Shown here: in pieces, positions 7,317 to 17,479 of the stretch
Numbering within the stretch: position 1 is the stretch's first letter
Layout: each line of letters starts with the position of its first letter
Source: a virus
IMG/VR virus record: IMGVR_UViG_3300045996_001187
Location: 1 to 56,492 of that record
Direction: 5' to 3' (one strand)
DNA length: 56,492 nt
Notes under the pieces: generated by a model
The model's database searches: none
Told to the model about the DNA's origin: nothing
Seen by the model: only the letters and a program-made list of their open reading frames with translations
Position numbers and translations under genes: made by a program

Positions 7317-7793
7317 ATGAAAAAGGAAATCCCGCTCAAAGTTTTCTGGATCTGCATAGTTGTCGCCCTTCTCGGCTCCGCTCTAATAAATGAGCTTTGG
7401 AGTAGACGCCCTAAACCCAGTGGCTACGTGACAGCCAGCGCACCGGCCTTCGATGTCCCCTCGATGGTTGGAATGAACATTGACCAAGTGAAGGCGCTTC
7501 TGGGGCCACCTAAAGACGATAAGGAACAGGTTTGGTGGAATGGTAGCGACGAGAACGATAAGTCGTGGGAGCGGAATAACAAGGAATTGCTCGTTACCTT
7601 TCATTCACGCACCCGGCAAATAGTCGATTTCTTCATAAGCTGCGATTCATCATCAGGCGCGTGCGACGAAAAGCAGCATATGCTCGATATTGGCAACGTG
7701 CGCGAAGGCGATACCCGGTATCGGGTTGAGTTTGTCCAAGCGGGTGGAATGGTCGGGAAGTATACAGGCGTGAAAATTGTTCCGTTGCGATGA
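7317..7793 (+). CDS. Membrane-anchored protein with BamE/SmpA-like domain
   Basis: 158 residues from the ATG at 7317; the same frame extends to 7236 without a ribosome site. Residues 6-25 form one transmembrane helix or uncleaved signal, leaving the rest outside the cytoplasm. The segment 'VGMNIDQVKALLGPPKDD' followed by a Trp-rich strand resembles BamE/SmpA or lipoprotein folds (known pattern: G-M-xx-xx-V-xxLG-xP). There is no lipobox Cys. It precedes the GT-C gene by 29 bases and may share its transcript. Likely a lysogenic-conversion cargo protein. Confidence 0.65.
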   Translation: MKKEIPLKVFWICIVVALLGSALINELWSRRPKPSGYVTASAPAFDVPSMVGMNIDQVKALLGPPKDDKEQVWWNGSDENDKSWERNNKELLVTFHSRTRQIVDFFISCDSSSGACDEKQHMLDIGNVREGDTRYRVEFVQAGGMVGKYTGVKIVPLR

Positions 7794-7822
7794 GTTTTAC
7801 GGGATCGTGATAGAATCAGGCT

Positions 7823-9313
7823 ATGAAGTCGCACCGTAAAATCGCCCTTACCTATTTCAAGCATTCGTGGCCGTTCTGGATCACAATGCTTGCCAGCGTT
7901 GGCGCGTCGGTATTCTACTATCGCACATACTTACCGCTGCCATTTGTAACCGACGACTACCATTTTCTGGGCCTGCGTTACTGGAAGCCAATGGCCGGCT
8001 ATCAGATCAAGCTCGACACTCCATCCGATTTCTTTGCGCTGTTTAGCCCTTATCGCGGCTGGTTCTATCGTCCCTTAGCTTTACTTTACTTCCCCGCCGT
8101 CAAGTACGTGTTCGGTCCTGACCCGTTTGTTTTTCACCTGCTGAACCACGTCATCAACGGTATCGGGATCGGCCTTATGGCCTGGCTGCTATTCCGCCTC
8201 ACTAAATCCATGACGGCAGGAGTGTTAGCCGGCCTGTTCTTCCTGCGGTGGCCAGCCAAAGACGAGGCTATTTGGTGGGTGTCCTGCGTCACTACGCTGG
8301 CCTGTGCCGTCTTCTACCTTCTCACCCTGCATCTCTGGTTATCGTTCCGAGAGACCGGCAAGCGTCGCTACTACGCCGGTGCCTTAGCATCCTTCGTGGC
8401 TGCCCTGCTCTGGAAAAATGACGCTTTTACCTTGCCCGTCGCAATTCTGTTGCTCGACCTCGTTTGCCTAAAGGTTGGATTGAGCCAATGGCGCAAACTG
8501 ACGCTGAATTACTCGCTACCATTGGCGCTATTCGCGGCCTACGCGTGGCTCGAAAAGACGGCAAGCGCCTATTATGTAAGTCTGGAGCCGCGCCTTAATA
8601 AACCGTACGGCGAAACCTTGCAGGATCGGCTTGCCATTATTCCCAAATTCCGCAATCTCGTGTTCGATAACATGCACCAGGTATTCGATGCACGAGACTT
8701 TGCTTATTTGTGGATTCTCGCACCGCTGGCCATGTATTTCGCATGGAAGGCGTCGCCCGAACAACGACGCGCATTTGTCATGTTCGCGGTGCTTTCCGCC
8801 GTCTGTATTGCCGGATTCTCACTCATGGGCGGTAGTCACATCGTGAGTGAGCGCTTCGCCTACACGCCGATTCTGTTATCAGCCATCGCGGCCGCGTGCG
8901 TATGGCCGCGCTCTCCCTCGCCGGTTCCGGCGCTTGCTCTGGCATCGCTTATTCTCGCTCACTTCACCATTCAGGTATACGAGACGGCGTGGACTATGAT
9001 GTCGTACCATTCAACCTACGCAGCCCTACTTTATGGACTATGTGGGGCTTATGGCTATGGCCTCTATCGTTCTGGATGGTCTCAGACATCACAGAAACTC
9101 TACGGTGTGATTATCTGCGCATATTTCGCCCTGCCCTTAGTGCAGCGGTTCGGGCCGCATATCGCCATCGCGGCCTTGGTCGGTGTTGCGGTATGGCACT
9201 ATCGACAGAATATTGAGGTGCCTGCTAAGCCACAAGATCAGGACTCAAAGCTAAAGACCTTTATGTCTCCGTCAAAGTCCTTCCACACTAGCGCTAAAGC
9301 CTCCATAGAGTAG
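7823..9313 (+). CDS. Polytopic GT-C-type glycosyltransferase (seroconversion candidate)
   Basis: 496 residues with about ten to twelve hydrophobic helices. Asp44-Asp45 ('FVTDDYHF') follows the first helix, where GT-C enzymes carry their catalytic acidic pair; 'SERFAYTP' before a later helix is also typical of the family. These enzymes use polyprenyl-phosphate sugars at the membrane. Phage versions usually modify host surface polysaccharide and block superinfection. A TAGAAT box just upstream suggests a very short leader. The last 76 bases overlap the convergent fibre gene. Its orientation, opposite to the tail genes, marks it as cargo. Confidence 0.75.
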   Translation: MKSHRKIALTYFKHSWPFWITMLASVGASVFYYRTYLPLPFVTDDYHFLGLRYWKPMAGYQIKLDTPSDFFALFSPYRGWFYRPLALLYFPAVKYVFGPDPFVFHLLNHVINGIGIGLMAWLLFRLTKSMTAGVLAGLFFLRWPAKDEAIWWVSCVTTLACAVFYLLTLHLWLSFRETGKRRYYAGALASFVAALLWKNDAFTLPVAILLLDLVCLKVGLSQWRKLTLNYSLPLALFAAYAWLEKTASAYYVSLEPRLNKPYGETLQDRLAIIPKFRNLVFDNMHQVFDARDFAYLWILAPLAMYFAWKASPEQRRAFVMFAVLSAVCIAGFSLMGGSHIVSERFAYTPILLSAIAAACVWPRSPSPVPALALASLILAHFTIQVYETAWTMMSYHSTYAALLYGLCGAYGYGLYRSGWSQTSQKLYGVIICAYFALPLVQRFGPHIAIAALVGVAVWHYRQNIEVPAKPQDQDSKLKTFMSPSKSFHTSAKASIE

Positions 9314-11478
9314 TAGACGCAATTGTCCGGCGCTTCATCGTCGAGCATTTCCTGAGGCTGTAATAACATCTGAATGCCGGGGACCGTTAAGTCAGCGTCA
9401 GCAATATAGAGAAAATCAATATTGGTGATTGTGATACTGCCATTGTCGGTGCCGTACATGTTGAAGCTTAAGTGTTCGAACACATCAGATGCAGGGAAAT
9501 AGAATGCGTGGTGGCCTGTCGTGCTAACATCCATATCGACTGCAATAGCCTCATTATCCTCAGGGTCTCCTGTATGGTTTCCCGCGAGTCCAATCTTGGC
9601 TAGACCGGCGTCATTATCAACAGCAGCTACGGTAATGCGCATTCCAACAATAGAGCGCGGTGTGACCAGCTCAAGATTAACCAAATACGGCGTAAACTCA
9701 TCATCGCCATTTAAAAGCGTTCCCGTGGTGTCCGCGACATCATCAAAAATCAATTCGGCATCGGTGTTCCCGGCGTCCGCCGTGACTGTCGCCCCGGTTG
9801 TCGCGTCTTCCAGCAAGGCATGCGGATATTGAATGATATTCAAATCACTATCAACATCCCCCGGAATATCGAACTCGCCGCGGTCGTTCCAATACCGCTT
9901 CGGCCCAAGGCTCGCGCCAGGGTCACCAACCAGCCCCGGTGCATGCCCCGGCCCTGCGCCCTGCATTACCGGTATATCCGACACACTGATCGCCCCAAAA
10001 CTCACCACTCCGGCGTTAGTCGATTTTAGATACCCGTTCCCGCTGCCTGCCCAAGCAGCGATCTTGCCTAGCACGTTGGTAGCAGTTGCTACGATGAGTT
10101 CGCCGACTGCGAACGAAGTGATGCCAGTCCCGCCCTTCGTGGCAGGCAAGGTGCCGCCCATATTCGACAGAGTAAGGTTCGCCTCGTTAACGTCGATCGA
10201 CACTTCGTCCGTGCCCTGAGTAATCGTGAGTTTGTTGCTTCCAGCCACCAGTGACCGCAAGTAATTCACAGTGCCAGAGAGCGCCTTCCATATCTGTGCG
10301 CCGGTACCAACATTATCGATGCTATTCGGATCAACATTACTCCCCTGCCCGGTCAGCAGCCATTCTAAGGGGTCTGTGTCGACTGTAGCCCCATCGGTGG
10401 CCAGCGTGTAGCTCTTGCGCTTGTGGACCGTGCCGAACTCGATATAAATGCGCGTGCCTGCTTCCGTGGTAATGCCGGTATCGAAGTCGGCTGGCCGCTC
10501 CCACGCGCCCGCACGGACTATCCAGGGGCCGTTTTCGGACGTTGTGACCTGAAACGGCGCGAAGCACGTGTCGCCGTCGCCCAGAGCTACCCCGTCTTGC
10601 GTTTGCAGGCCACTGAGTGTCGCGTTGCCGGTCGCCATGGCCTTGGCGTTGCCGATGTCCTTATAGCCGGAAGCGACTACATTAACCTGCCCTACAGTCG
10701 CTACATCGTCATCTGCAACACCGTTGGCAACGTTGGTTATCTTGAACCCACCACCGTCAAAGTCGGCTGTCATGGGCTTCGAGCCGTCCACATCAAAATG
10801 TCCCGAGTGTGGAGAGGTGTCGTCCACATGCGCCTTTGCATCCGTCAAACTAATCGGAACAGCATCATAATAGTTTGTGGTGCCCTTAATAGCTTTGAGT
10901 GCGCCAGTGAACCATCCGAGGAATTGCGTATACAGTCCCGTTAGACTTGGCGAAGCCTCTGCGGGGTTGGCGACACGTTCCCCAATTTTCGCATCCGTCG
11001 CTCCACTATCAGCAATCCCCACCGTAACCGCCCCGGTGCCGCTGGTTTCAATTCCATCGCCCTCAACTATCGATGTAACGCCGCCGCTACTCGCCCCACC
11101 CAGACGGCGTGCATCTATCGAACTTGTGATCCCGCCGCCATTGGTTGTAATCTGCCGAACCCACCACGAGCCCTCCGTGAAGCCCGTGGTATTTACGGTC
11201 ACTTCGCCATCCAACTCTTCGACGTAGTTAATCGTGCTGGCTGTAAGTGCGACGGTGCCGTCTTCTATAACGGTAGGGTCTGCTGCGGTTGGACTGTTGC
11301 CGCCAAAATACCCCCATGTCAATCCCGTGGTGGTCGAGTCGTCCTGGCTGAACACCTTGGACAGTGCAGCCTCGGCGTCGATACGCTCCGTAAAGTGCGT
11401 CGTGGTCTGGTTGAGTTTGGCATTTGTAATGGCGTCCGGCGTATCAGTGCCACCGCCCCAGTTATAAAAATCAGTCAT
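9238..11478 (-). CDS. Large tail fibre protein
   Basis: 746 residues, Gly/Thr/Asp-rich and beta-predicted. The N-terminus ('MTDFYNWGGGTDTPDAITNAKLNQ') is typical of attachment domains. The middle has fibre-type segments ('PHSGHFDVDGSKPMTADFDGGG', 'GTLPATKGGTGI'), also common in phage fibres. The C-terminal 250 residues look like a carbohydrate-binding jelly-roll tip. Downstream of the tail hub genes. The C-terminus overlaps the GT-C gene. Confidence 0.85.
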   Translation of the reverse strand: MTDFYNWGGGTDTPDAITNAKLNQTTTHFTERIDAEAALSKVFSQDDSTTTGLTWGYFGGNSPTAADPTVIEDGTVALTASTINYVEELDGEVTVNTTGFTEGSWWVRQITTNGGGITSSIDARRLGGASSGGVTSIVEGDGIETSGTGAVTVGIADSGATDAKIGERVANPAEASPSLTGLYTQFLGWFTGALKAIKGTTNYYDAVPISLTDAKAHVDDTSPHSGHFDVDGSKPMTADFDGGGFKITNVANGVADDDVATVGQVNVVASGYKDIGNAKAMATGNATLSGLQTQDGVALGDGDTCFAPFQVTTSENGPWIVRAGAWERPADFDTGITTEAGTRIYIEFGTVHKRKSYTLATDGATVDTDPLEWLLTGQGSNVDPNSIDNVGTGAQIWKALSGTVNYLRSLVAGSNKLTITQGTDEVSIDVNEANLTLSNMGGTLPATKGGTGITSFAVGELIVATATNVLGKIAAWAGSGNGYLKSTNAGVVSFGAISVSDIPVMQGAGPGHAPGLVGDPGASLGPKRYWNDRGEFDIPGDVDSDLNIIQYPHALLEDATTGATVTADAGNTDAELIFDDVADTTGTLLNGDDEFTPYLVNLELVTPRSIVGMRITVAAVDNDAGLAKIGLAGNHTGDPEDNEAIAVDMDVSTTGHHAFYFPASDVFEHLSFNMYGTDNGSITITNIDFLYIADADLTVPGIQMLLQPQEMLDDEAPDNCVYYSMEALALVWKDFDGDIKVFSFES

Positions 11479-11724
11479 CTAAAAATCTCCCGAAGAGGTC
11501 AACACCCCTTGAGTTTCGGTTGAGTCAATTTCAGTAAGCGCGGTTACGATCGTATACACGTCGTCACCATCAATGCCCTGCACTGTCTGCGTAATAGGCG
11601 GGTCTCCGACATTGCCGCGGGGCCCCAGAGCGCCGCGCATGGCCAGCGCCTGCACCTCGGCCACAGCAGTCGAAACCGCATCGTCCTTGACCTTCTGCAA
11701 GGGACTCTTAACCTTCGCTCGCAC
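11479..11724 (-). CDS. Small tail-tip protein
   Basis: 81 residues, GTG start behind GGAGGTGG, overlapping the upstream tail-hub stop by one base. Helical N-terminus, a short 'GALGPRGNVGDPP' collagen-like stretch, then a beta C-terminus. Probably a connector between hub and fibre; function inferred from position. Confidence 0.65.
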   Translation of the reverse strand: MRAKVKSPLQKVKDDAVSTAVAEVQALAMRGALGPRGNVGDPPITQTVQGIDGDDVYTIVTALTEIDSTETQGVLTSSGDF

Positions 11725-13979
11725 TATGCCACCTCCCGCTCTGAAATCTGCGAGCGGTCGCTCTTGATGCTGCCCGAGTACCGCTCGTTGACCGCCTCCA
11801 GTCCATCGAGCGAAGTCTTGTCGCCCGGAAACAGGCCGACATGATAATACGACTCGTAGGAGTGATAACGTGGCGGTCGTCCGTAGCGCAGGCGCAGCGA
11901 GCGGCCCACCAGCGCCGCCTCAGATTGCGTTCTAATGCTGTCGTCCACAACAGTCGGGTATCGCTTCATCCGGCCAATGAAATAGCGCGACTGCGTGTTG
12001 CCGATACCGGCCACTGTGGCTGTCACCGACTCCCACAGCACCTCATCGTGCACGATGCGCTTGCCGTCCGGTCCCATCGCACCGACAACGCGAAACGCGT
12101 TATAGAATTCATCGGTCGAGCGCAAGAAATCGAGGGGCTTCAGCACAGCGCGCCTGCCGGGGTAGGTCGTCGGAGAGTGGCCGGGGCCGGTCAGGAATGT
12201 CGCATCACTGCCGCCTATCTGTGCGAGAGCATTCGACCGCACAGCGAAGGTCCACACACCCGTAGCACTGTTCTGGTAGAGCACCCAGCCCATGCCGTAG
12301 CGGTCGAGCTTTTCACGCAGGAAGTCTGCCGCGCTCTGTCCGTCACTCGATGCGTGCGCGTAGGTTTCGCCGATAGCTGCAGAAGAAAGCCGGACGCCTG
12401 CCGATGCCGACACGCCCGCAAGCTGAGCGCTATTGAAACCGACATAGGCCAGTACGCGGCGAATGAGAGCACCAAGCTTCAGGCCATCGCCAATAATCGC
12501 GCCCTCGGTCAGCAAGGTTTCTTCGAGCAGTGCCCACAAATCGCAAATAACCAGGTTCAAGCGGCTATCCGGGTTTAGGGCAGCATCCCCCAGAATATTT
12601 TCGGTGGCTTTGGCTGCGTTCGAAATCTGCGACTCTTTGACGATGCCCAGCGCCACGACCGTCGTACCGCCGATGTAGAGCCTGCAATATCTATTGGCGA
12701 GACCTTCGTTACGATTCTTAATCGAGGCAAAAGTACGCCCGTTTATGTCCCTTGACTCCACGAGATACTGCGACCGCCGCATGTCGCCCTCGAACTGCGG
12801 CTGTATCTCCATGATAGGTCCGTCGTCGTCCTCCAGGTCGTTGCTGTCGAAGTTGACATCCCCAAACTCCCCCAGTGGTTCCGGGTCCACATTGACATCG
12901 ACCGCATACAGGAATGGCGTCAGGCGCGGATTGGTGGTCGTGAGAGTCGCGTAGATTTTCGAGTTGGTGTATTCGGTGCCGCCTTCAAGTCCGACTCCCG
13001 GCTCGTCCTCGATATCGATTGTGATGTTGGTGCCGGTAGGCTTGTCGGCGATCATGCTTTTGGCTGCCGTTTGCCAGTCCTGGGACGCAGGGTGCCGGTA
13101 AGAGCCCAGATAGATGCGCCCCTGTACTGCGTGGCTTGGATATCCGACTTGCACCGCCCACGTCCCCTCAGAACTTGCGAGAGTGAGTGGCCCACTGCCC
13201 CAGACAGTACCGGCTGTCCGCGTCTTCAGGATGTCCGGCACCTCGATGGTTTGTTCCTGCCAGCGGGCATCTTCACCCAAAAACACCGAGAGGGCCCCAC
13301 GTGGCTCCGCGTAAAACGTGAGTTTCCATGGTTGTCCATACCAGCCATCTCCGCCGCCGGGCTCGATGCTGAGTGATTCGTGGATTGTATAAAGCTCTGC
13401 CTGGGCCGAATTGATTGCATCATTAACTTCGGTTGTCGACTCTTCTTCCGGTAGAGCTAAGAGGCCATTGTAGGCGTTTTCAAGCGCCTGGTTCCACGCG
13501 GGAGCCAGCTTCATTACGTATGCGCGACCTTTCTTTATTTGAAACTGCCACCCATTCCAACGCGCCGTCCAAATCGGAAATTCGCCGTTTGGCTTGTAAA
13601 CAAACCCCGATATCGTAAATGCCTCATTGGTCCCGATTCTATATTTGGCCGGATCGCTAATAAGCAGCGACGGCACACCATTGCCGCTCCAAACAATCGA
13701 ATATGAATCCCCTAGGGCGGCCTCATCGTACTGGTTGTTACCATTGGCACTGCCCCATGCATCGCGCCGATTAGCGACCGCCGGAAAGACAAGGGTCGGA
13801 GCTATAATAGTCGCTCCGGTGCCTTCGTCATCTTTGCGGATGCTGCGCACATTCTGCAGCGCGCCCGGTCGCCTTTTAGCTGCGTCCACGATATTCTGCG
13901 CCGTGAGCGAGATGTGTTGAGGCGGTTGGGCCACAGTGCCCACATGCCCATAAACCACGAGTCGTGCAGAAAGTCCCAT
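11724..13979 (-). CDS. Tail-tip hub / minor tail protein
   Basis: 751 residues. It follows the tape measure and 390-residue tail proteins, where siphophages encode the hub. The N-terminal 350 residues are beta-sandwich-like with many Trp; the C-terminal half carries alternating alpha/beta segments ('SDGQSAADFLREKLDRYGMGW', 'LRSTDEFYNAFRVVG') like gp27-type hub proteins. No peptidase or lysozyme motif seen. Adjacent genes abut exactly. Confidence 0.75.
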   Translation of the reverse strand: MGLSARLVVYGHVGTVAQPPQHISLTAQNIVDAAKRRPGALQNVRSIRKDDEGTGATIIAPTLVFPAVANRRDAWGSANGNNQYDEAALGDSYSIVWSGNGVPSLLISDPAKYRIGTNEAFTISGFVYKPNGEFPIWTARWNGWQFQIKKGRAYVMKLAPAWNQALENAYNGLLALPEEESTTEVNDAINSAQAELYTIHESLSIEPGGGDGWYGQPWKLTFYAEPRGALSVFLGEDARWQEQTIEVPDILKTRTAGTVWGSGPLTLASSEGTWAVQVGYPSHAVQGRIYLGSYRHPASQDWQTAAKSMIADKPTGTNITIDIEDEPGVGLEGGTEYTNSKIYATLTTTNPRLTPFLYAVDVNVDPEPLGEFGDVNFDSNDLEDDDGPIMEIQPQFEGDMRRSQYLVESRDINGRTFASIKNRNEGLANRYCRLYIGGTTVVALGIVKESQISNAAKATENILGDAALNPDSRLNLVICDLWALLEETLLTEGAIIGDGLKLGALIRRVLAYVGFNSAQLAGVSASAGVRLSSAAIGETYAHASSDGQSAADFLREKLDRYGMGWVLYQNSATGVWTFAVRSNALAQIGGSDATFLTGPGHSPTTYPGRRAVLKPLDFLRSTDEFYNAFRVVGAMGPDGKRIVHDEVLWESVTATVAGIGNTQSRYFIGRMKRYPTVVDDSIRTQSEAALVGRSLRLRYGRPPRYHSYESYYHVGLFPGDKTSLDGLEAVNERYSGSIKSDRSQISEREVA

Positions 13980-15152
13980 TTAAATCTCTTCCCAGGTGCG
14001 TCCCAGGTCTGTCGATCGCCAACTGTTCCCTGCTAAAATCTCCAGTTTCCCGTCGCGATAAATCAGGTTCAGTGGCTCTTTGCTGTCAGACGGAAGATCA
14101 CCGACGTAGACCATGAATGAAGGCTGTGAAGCGCTGTAACTCGGTGCGGCATCGCCCCAACTCACGCTGTCGTATGAGAACTTGAAATAAACCTGAGAAG
14201 GCGTAGAGCCGGTCTTAATTGCCGCACTGCAGGAAAGGTCCGGGGCCAGCGGATTCCCGATGTTGATTGTGGCCGCGCCACGATAATTGCCGTCCCAGAT
14301 TTCTGCCACCTTTTCAACGCTCCCTAATCGGTCATCACTGCGCCAAAGTTCGGTTGTTTCGTTGGGTCTACCTATCTCCCCTTTCGTAATAGCGATATAG
14401 ACCTGCCCGGTCACTGACTCCCAAACATAGGGCGACTTGTAGCCGGGAAACAGTTGCCGGTCTACCTCGCCACTTAAAAAAGCCACTTTCGTCCCATTCG
14501 GCTGCATGACCTGCGGCATCACCTGCGCATGCTGAACCGTTTGTAGCGCGTTGAATTCCAGATTTCGGTTCGATCTCGATATGGCGCTGCGGACGCCGTT
14601 ATCTTCATCAATCGAAACGCCGCCGACCAATACGAAAGACTCTCCCCCGAACGAATCCTGAATTATCAGCCGCACGTTATAAATTCCGGGGTCGGGGAAC
14701 TCGTAATTTAAGACTGGTCCGGTTGCGAATGGCACATACTCCGATTCAATAACAGTTCGATGCTTCTCCCACGTGAAGGTCTGCGTGCCCATCAAAAACT
14801 CTTCGCTTGGCATGTCGCCATACGAGTGGCTGCGCGTGTACTTGTCCGGTGCCTGAAACTCAACGATCTGTGTCGGATTCACGGAAACGTCAACATAACG
14901 GATATCTGTTGGAGTCAACCGATAACTAACACGGTAATAGCTGCCTCCTGTCGACGGGTTGAGGCGAACCTTTAGCTGATCGCCACCATATTCGAACGTC
15001 GACCCCGCTGTACTGATGTTGGTGCCTGAGCCGGAGCCGTTGAAGGCAGCAAGGAAATATTGCCCTACTAATCCGGGACGAGGCACCGGATCAACGGCGC
15101 TTTGCGTTGGGAATCGATAGGTCAGGTCGCGCAAGACGGGATAGGTTGGCAT
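13980..15152 (-). CDS. Distal/minor tail protein with PKD-like domain
   Basis: 390 residues, beta-rich. Residues 130-180 contain 'FPDPGIYNVRLIIQDSFGGESF', a PKD/Ig-like motif common on phage tail surfaces where it aids cell adhesion. Near the C-terminus is 'YRDGKLEILAGNSWRSTDLGRTWEEI', a BNR-like Trp repeat. Starts at the base where the tape measure gene ends, so coupled. Confidence 0.75.
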   Translation of the reverse strand: MPTYPVLRDLTYRFPTQSAVDPVPRPGLVGQYFLAAFNGSGSGTNISTAGSTFEYGGDQLKVRLNPSTGGSYYRVSYRLTPTDIRYVDVSVNPTQIVEFQAPDKYTRSHSYGDMPSEEFLMGTQTFTWEKHRTVIESEYVPFATGPVLNYEFPDPGIYNVRLIIQDSFGGESFVLVGGVSIDEDNGVRSAISRSNRNLEFNALQTVQHAQVMPQVMQPNGTKVAFLSGEVDRQLFPGYKSPYVWESVTGQVYIAITKGEIGRPNETTELWRSDDRLGSVEKVAEIWDGNYRGAATINIGNPLAPDLSCSAAIKTGSTPSQVYFKFSYDSVSWGDAAPSYSASQPSFMVYVGDLPSDSKEPLNLIYRDGKLEILAGNSWRSTDLGRTWEEI

Positions 15153-17479
15153 TAGTAGAGCCTGGCCGCCTGCTGGCCTAGTTCGTCCGGCATAATCAGT
15201 TCGACAGTGAACTTACGGTTACCATTTGGCATCTGTCCTGCGTCTTGAGCCCTCGCGCTCGTCGGAAAACGAAGTAAACCGCCGCTACCGTATTTCAGCG
15301 ATTCGGGCGAGCCGCCAGCCCCACGGTTACGAAGCCTCGCGAGGGCCGCAATGGCCGTCTGACGAGCATTTGCAATAGCACCGCCCCCTGATTCCACACC
15401 AGCCTCATCCGCGTCACGTCCGTAGCGCAACGCCCTTGCGCTCGCACGCGTTGCAGCACGCAACCGGCTTGCCGCCTTCTCCCTGGCCTCATTCAATGTC
15501 GCCGTTTGCTCCGCGCCTTCCTGTGTGGCCGCTACGGTCCGGGCTTCGGCCATAATAGCCTCTGCCTCGATACGCGCGATCTGTGCGTCAGTGCTCGCAT
15601 CGATGGCCTTCTGGCGTTTATCGAAAGCATCCTGCAGCCGGTCTATTTTAGCCTGTCCTGCGTCTTTGCCCATGCCGCCGCTTTTCATGGCCTTACGAAT
15701 GGCATCTATCTGGACTTCGAGCGCATCGGCGGCGATTTCCTTATTTTCAGAAAGCGACTCGCGCAGCTCATCAACCTTGGCCTTGGCACGAATCCCGGCA
15801 ATTTCACCGATGGACTTGGCGGCAATTTCGGTCTGCCTGTCTTCCTCGCGCTTCTCCTTCTCGTTGGCACGCGCCATCTTATCGGCATCGCGCTTGGCAC
15901 GTTGTAGCGAACGGAGTTGGATCTGCAACTCCGCCTTCTTGTTCTTGTCTTTCGTGCGTGTGATGGTGTCCTGCAAGGCATCGATTTGCGACTGAGTAAC
16001 GTCGGTATCCTCTCCCGCGACTGTGCCAGCAACGACCCCTGCTACGGAAGTGATAGCGGCAGGGTTAAAGTTCGATGCTGCCGCCATCTGCTTTTTAAGA
16101 TCGGCGTCCAACTTTCCCTGTTGCGCCTTGGCCGCCTGCTCCTCGGCATATTCCTTCTGGATGCGCTCGTCGTAGGAACTGGAGCGCCCCGTCGAAAAGA
16201 AAGCTCCAATGCGGCCCATCGTGTTGCTAACAGCTTCGCCCAGTCCCGGCGCATCCTTCCCTAGAACACCCGTAGATTGCAGGGCCGCATAGCCGAGACC
16301 ACCAGCGATAAGCCCGCCTGCAATGATGCCGCCGGGGCCCGTTGCGAACGCGCGCGCCCTCGCGAGAATGCCTACCTTCGTAGCAGCCGCCACCGCCGCA
16401 TTACCATTCGCTACAACTGCGATTGTGTTGGCATTGGTAGCTATGGTGTTTGAAGTCGTGGCAATCGTGCCCGCGCCTTCGGCTATGGTGGCAAGATTGC
16501 GGAAGTTTCGATACTGCATCCACGCACCTGCAGCAGGACCAACTACGTCGGCTATCTTGGTTCCGAACTCCATTACGCCGCCGACATTCATCAGCAGACC
16601 TTGATGCGAGTCGTTCAGTCCCTTGATGAAAGGAGTCAAGAAACCCATCCATGCCGCGCGTGCATTAGCGGCACCTGCGCCCATAATTTCGGTAGCGTTT
16701 CCTACCTGCGTGGTAAAGTATCCAATCGTCTTTGCGGCTTCCGTTGTCCCTTCTCCAGCCTTAGTTGCATACTGCGCATAGGACTGTAAAACCTGATTAA
16801 ACAGTTCGGTTTGGCCGGCTGCTTCACTAGTGGCTTTAGCGGCCTCAATAGAGTCTTTGGCGGCCTGAGAAAGAACTACACCCGAACGGGTGAGCGCGCC
16901 GGCATTACCGGAAGCGAAGGCACGGCCAAAGCTATCGGCAACGCTTTCCAGCGACTGCCCCATAGTATCGGCCTGGCCGGTGAGACCCGGCATAATCTGG
17001 CTGATCTGCTGAGCATTTAGCCCGAAGGAGAGAAGGTGAGAGGCGGCATCCTTAAACAGGTCATCATCTTTACCCGTCATCTGGCTAAGACGGTCGGCCA
17101 TTTCGTTTATTTCGTCTAGCGCGCCACTCTCCCCGCGCGTGCGAAGCATGGCCGTAAGCTTTGCGTCGACGTTGCCCGCCTCTACACCGGCAGTCACGAG
17201 GCCATTGGCCATCATGTTCAGTCCAGCGAGTGCGGTACCTGCTCCCAGTGTTTGCAGTGTGGAACGCAAAGCCGCGCCCCTGGTGTCAGTGTCGGACAGT
17301 ATCTTGCCGAACTGCTGCATCTTTGACGATGCGGTGGTCGCGCCATTGTTCGAACCAATCCCAGACAGCGACTTATCCAGACCCTTAACTGCATCCTGCG
17401 TCTTGCCGACCTCAGACCTGACCTGATCGGCCCCTCGCGCACGTATGAGAATATCAATAATGTTGGCTATCGAAGTCAC
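15152..17479 (-). CDS. Tape measure protein
   Basis: 775 residues, the longest coding frame, placed right after the G/GT chaperones as in lambdoid siphophages. Long charged coiled-coil stretches (Lys/Glu/Ala/Gln-rich around 430-640) flank a central hydrophobic Gly-rich region ('IIAGGLIAGGLGYAAL') suited to membrane insertion during DNA ejection. GTG start overlapping the 3' end of the GT frame by 26 bases. Its length implies a tail of roughly 115 nm by the usual 0.15 nm per residue rule (estimate). Confidence 0.92.
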   Translation of the reverse strand: MTSIANIIDILIRARGADQVRSEVGKTQDAVKGLDKSLSGIGSNNGATTASSKMQQFGKILSDTDTRGAALRSTLQTLGAGTALAGLNMMANGLVTAGVEAGNVDAKLTAMLRTRGESGALDEINEMADRLSQMTGKDDDLFKDAASHLLSFGLNAQQISQIMPGLTGQADTMGQSLESVADSFGRAFASGNAGALTRSGVVLSQAAKDSIEAAKATSEAAGQTELFNQVLQSYAQYATKAGEGTTEAAKTIGYFTTQVGNATEIMGAGAANARAAWMGFLTPFIKGLNDSHQGLLMNVGGVMEFGTKIADVVGPAAGAWMQYRNFRNLATIAEGAGTIATTSNTIATNANTIAVVANGNAAVAAATKVGILARARAFATGPGGIIAGGLIAGGLGYAALQSTGVLGKDAPGLGEAVSNTMGRIGAFFSTGRSSSYDERIQKEYAEEQAAKAQQGKLDADLKKQMAAASNFNPAAITSVAGVVAGTVAGEDTDVTQSQIDALQDTITRTKDKNKKAELQIQLRSLQRAKRDADKMARANEKEKREEDRQTEIAAKSIGEIAGIRAKAKVDELRESLSENKEIAADALEVQIDAIRKAMKSGGMGKDAGQAKIDRLQDAFDKRQKAIDASTDAQIARIEAEAIMAEARTVAATQEGAEQTATLNEAREKAASRLRAATRASARALRYGRDADEAGVESGGGAIANARQTAIAALARLRNRGAGGSPESLKYGSGGLLRFPTSARAQDAGQMPNGNRKFTVELIMPDELGQQAARLY

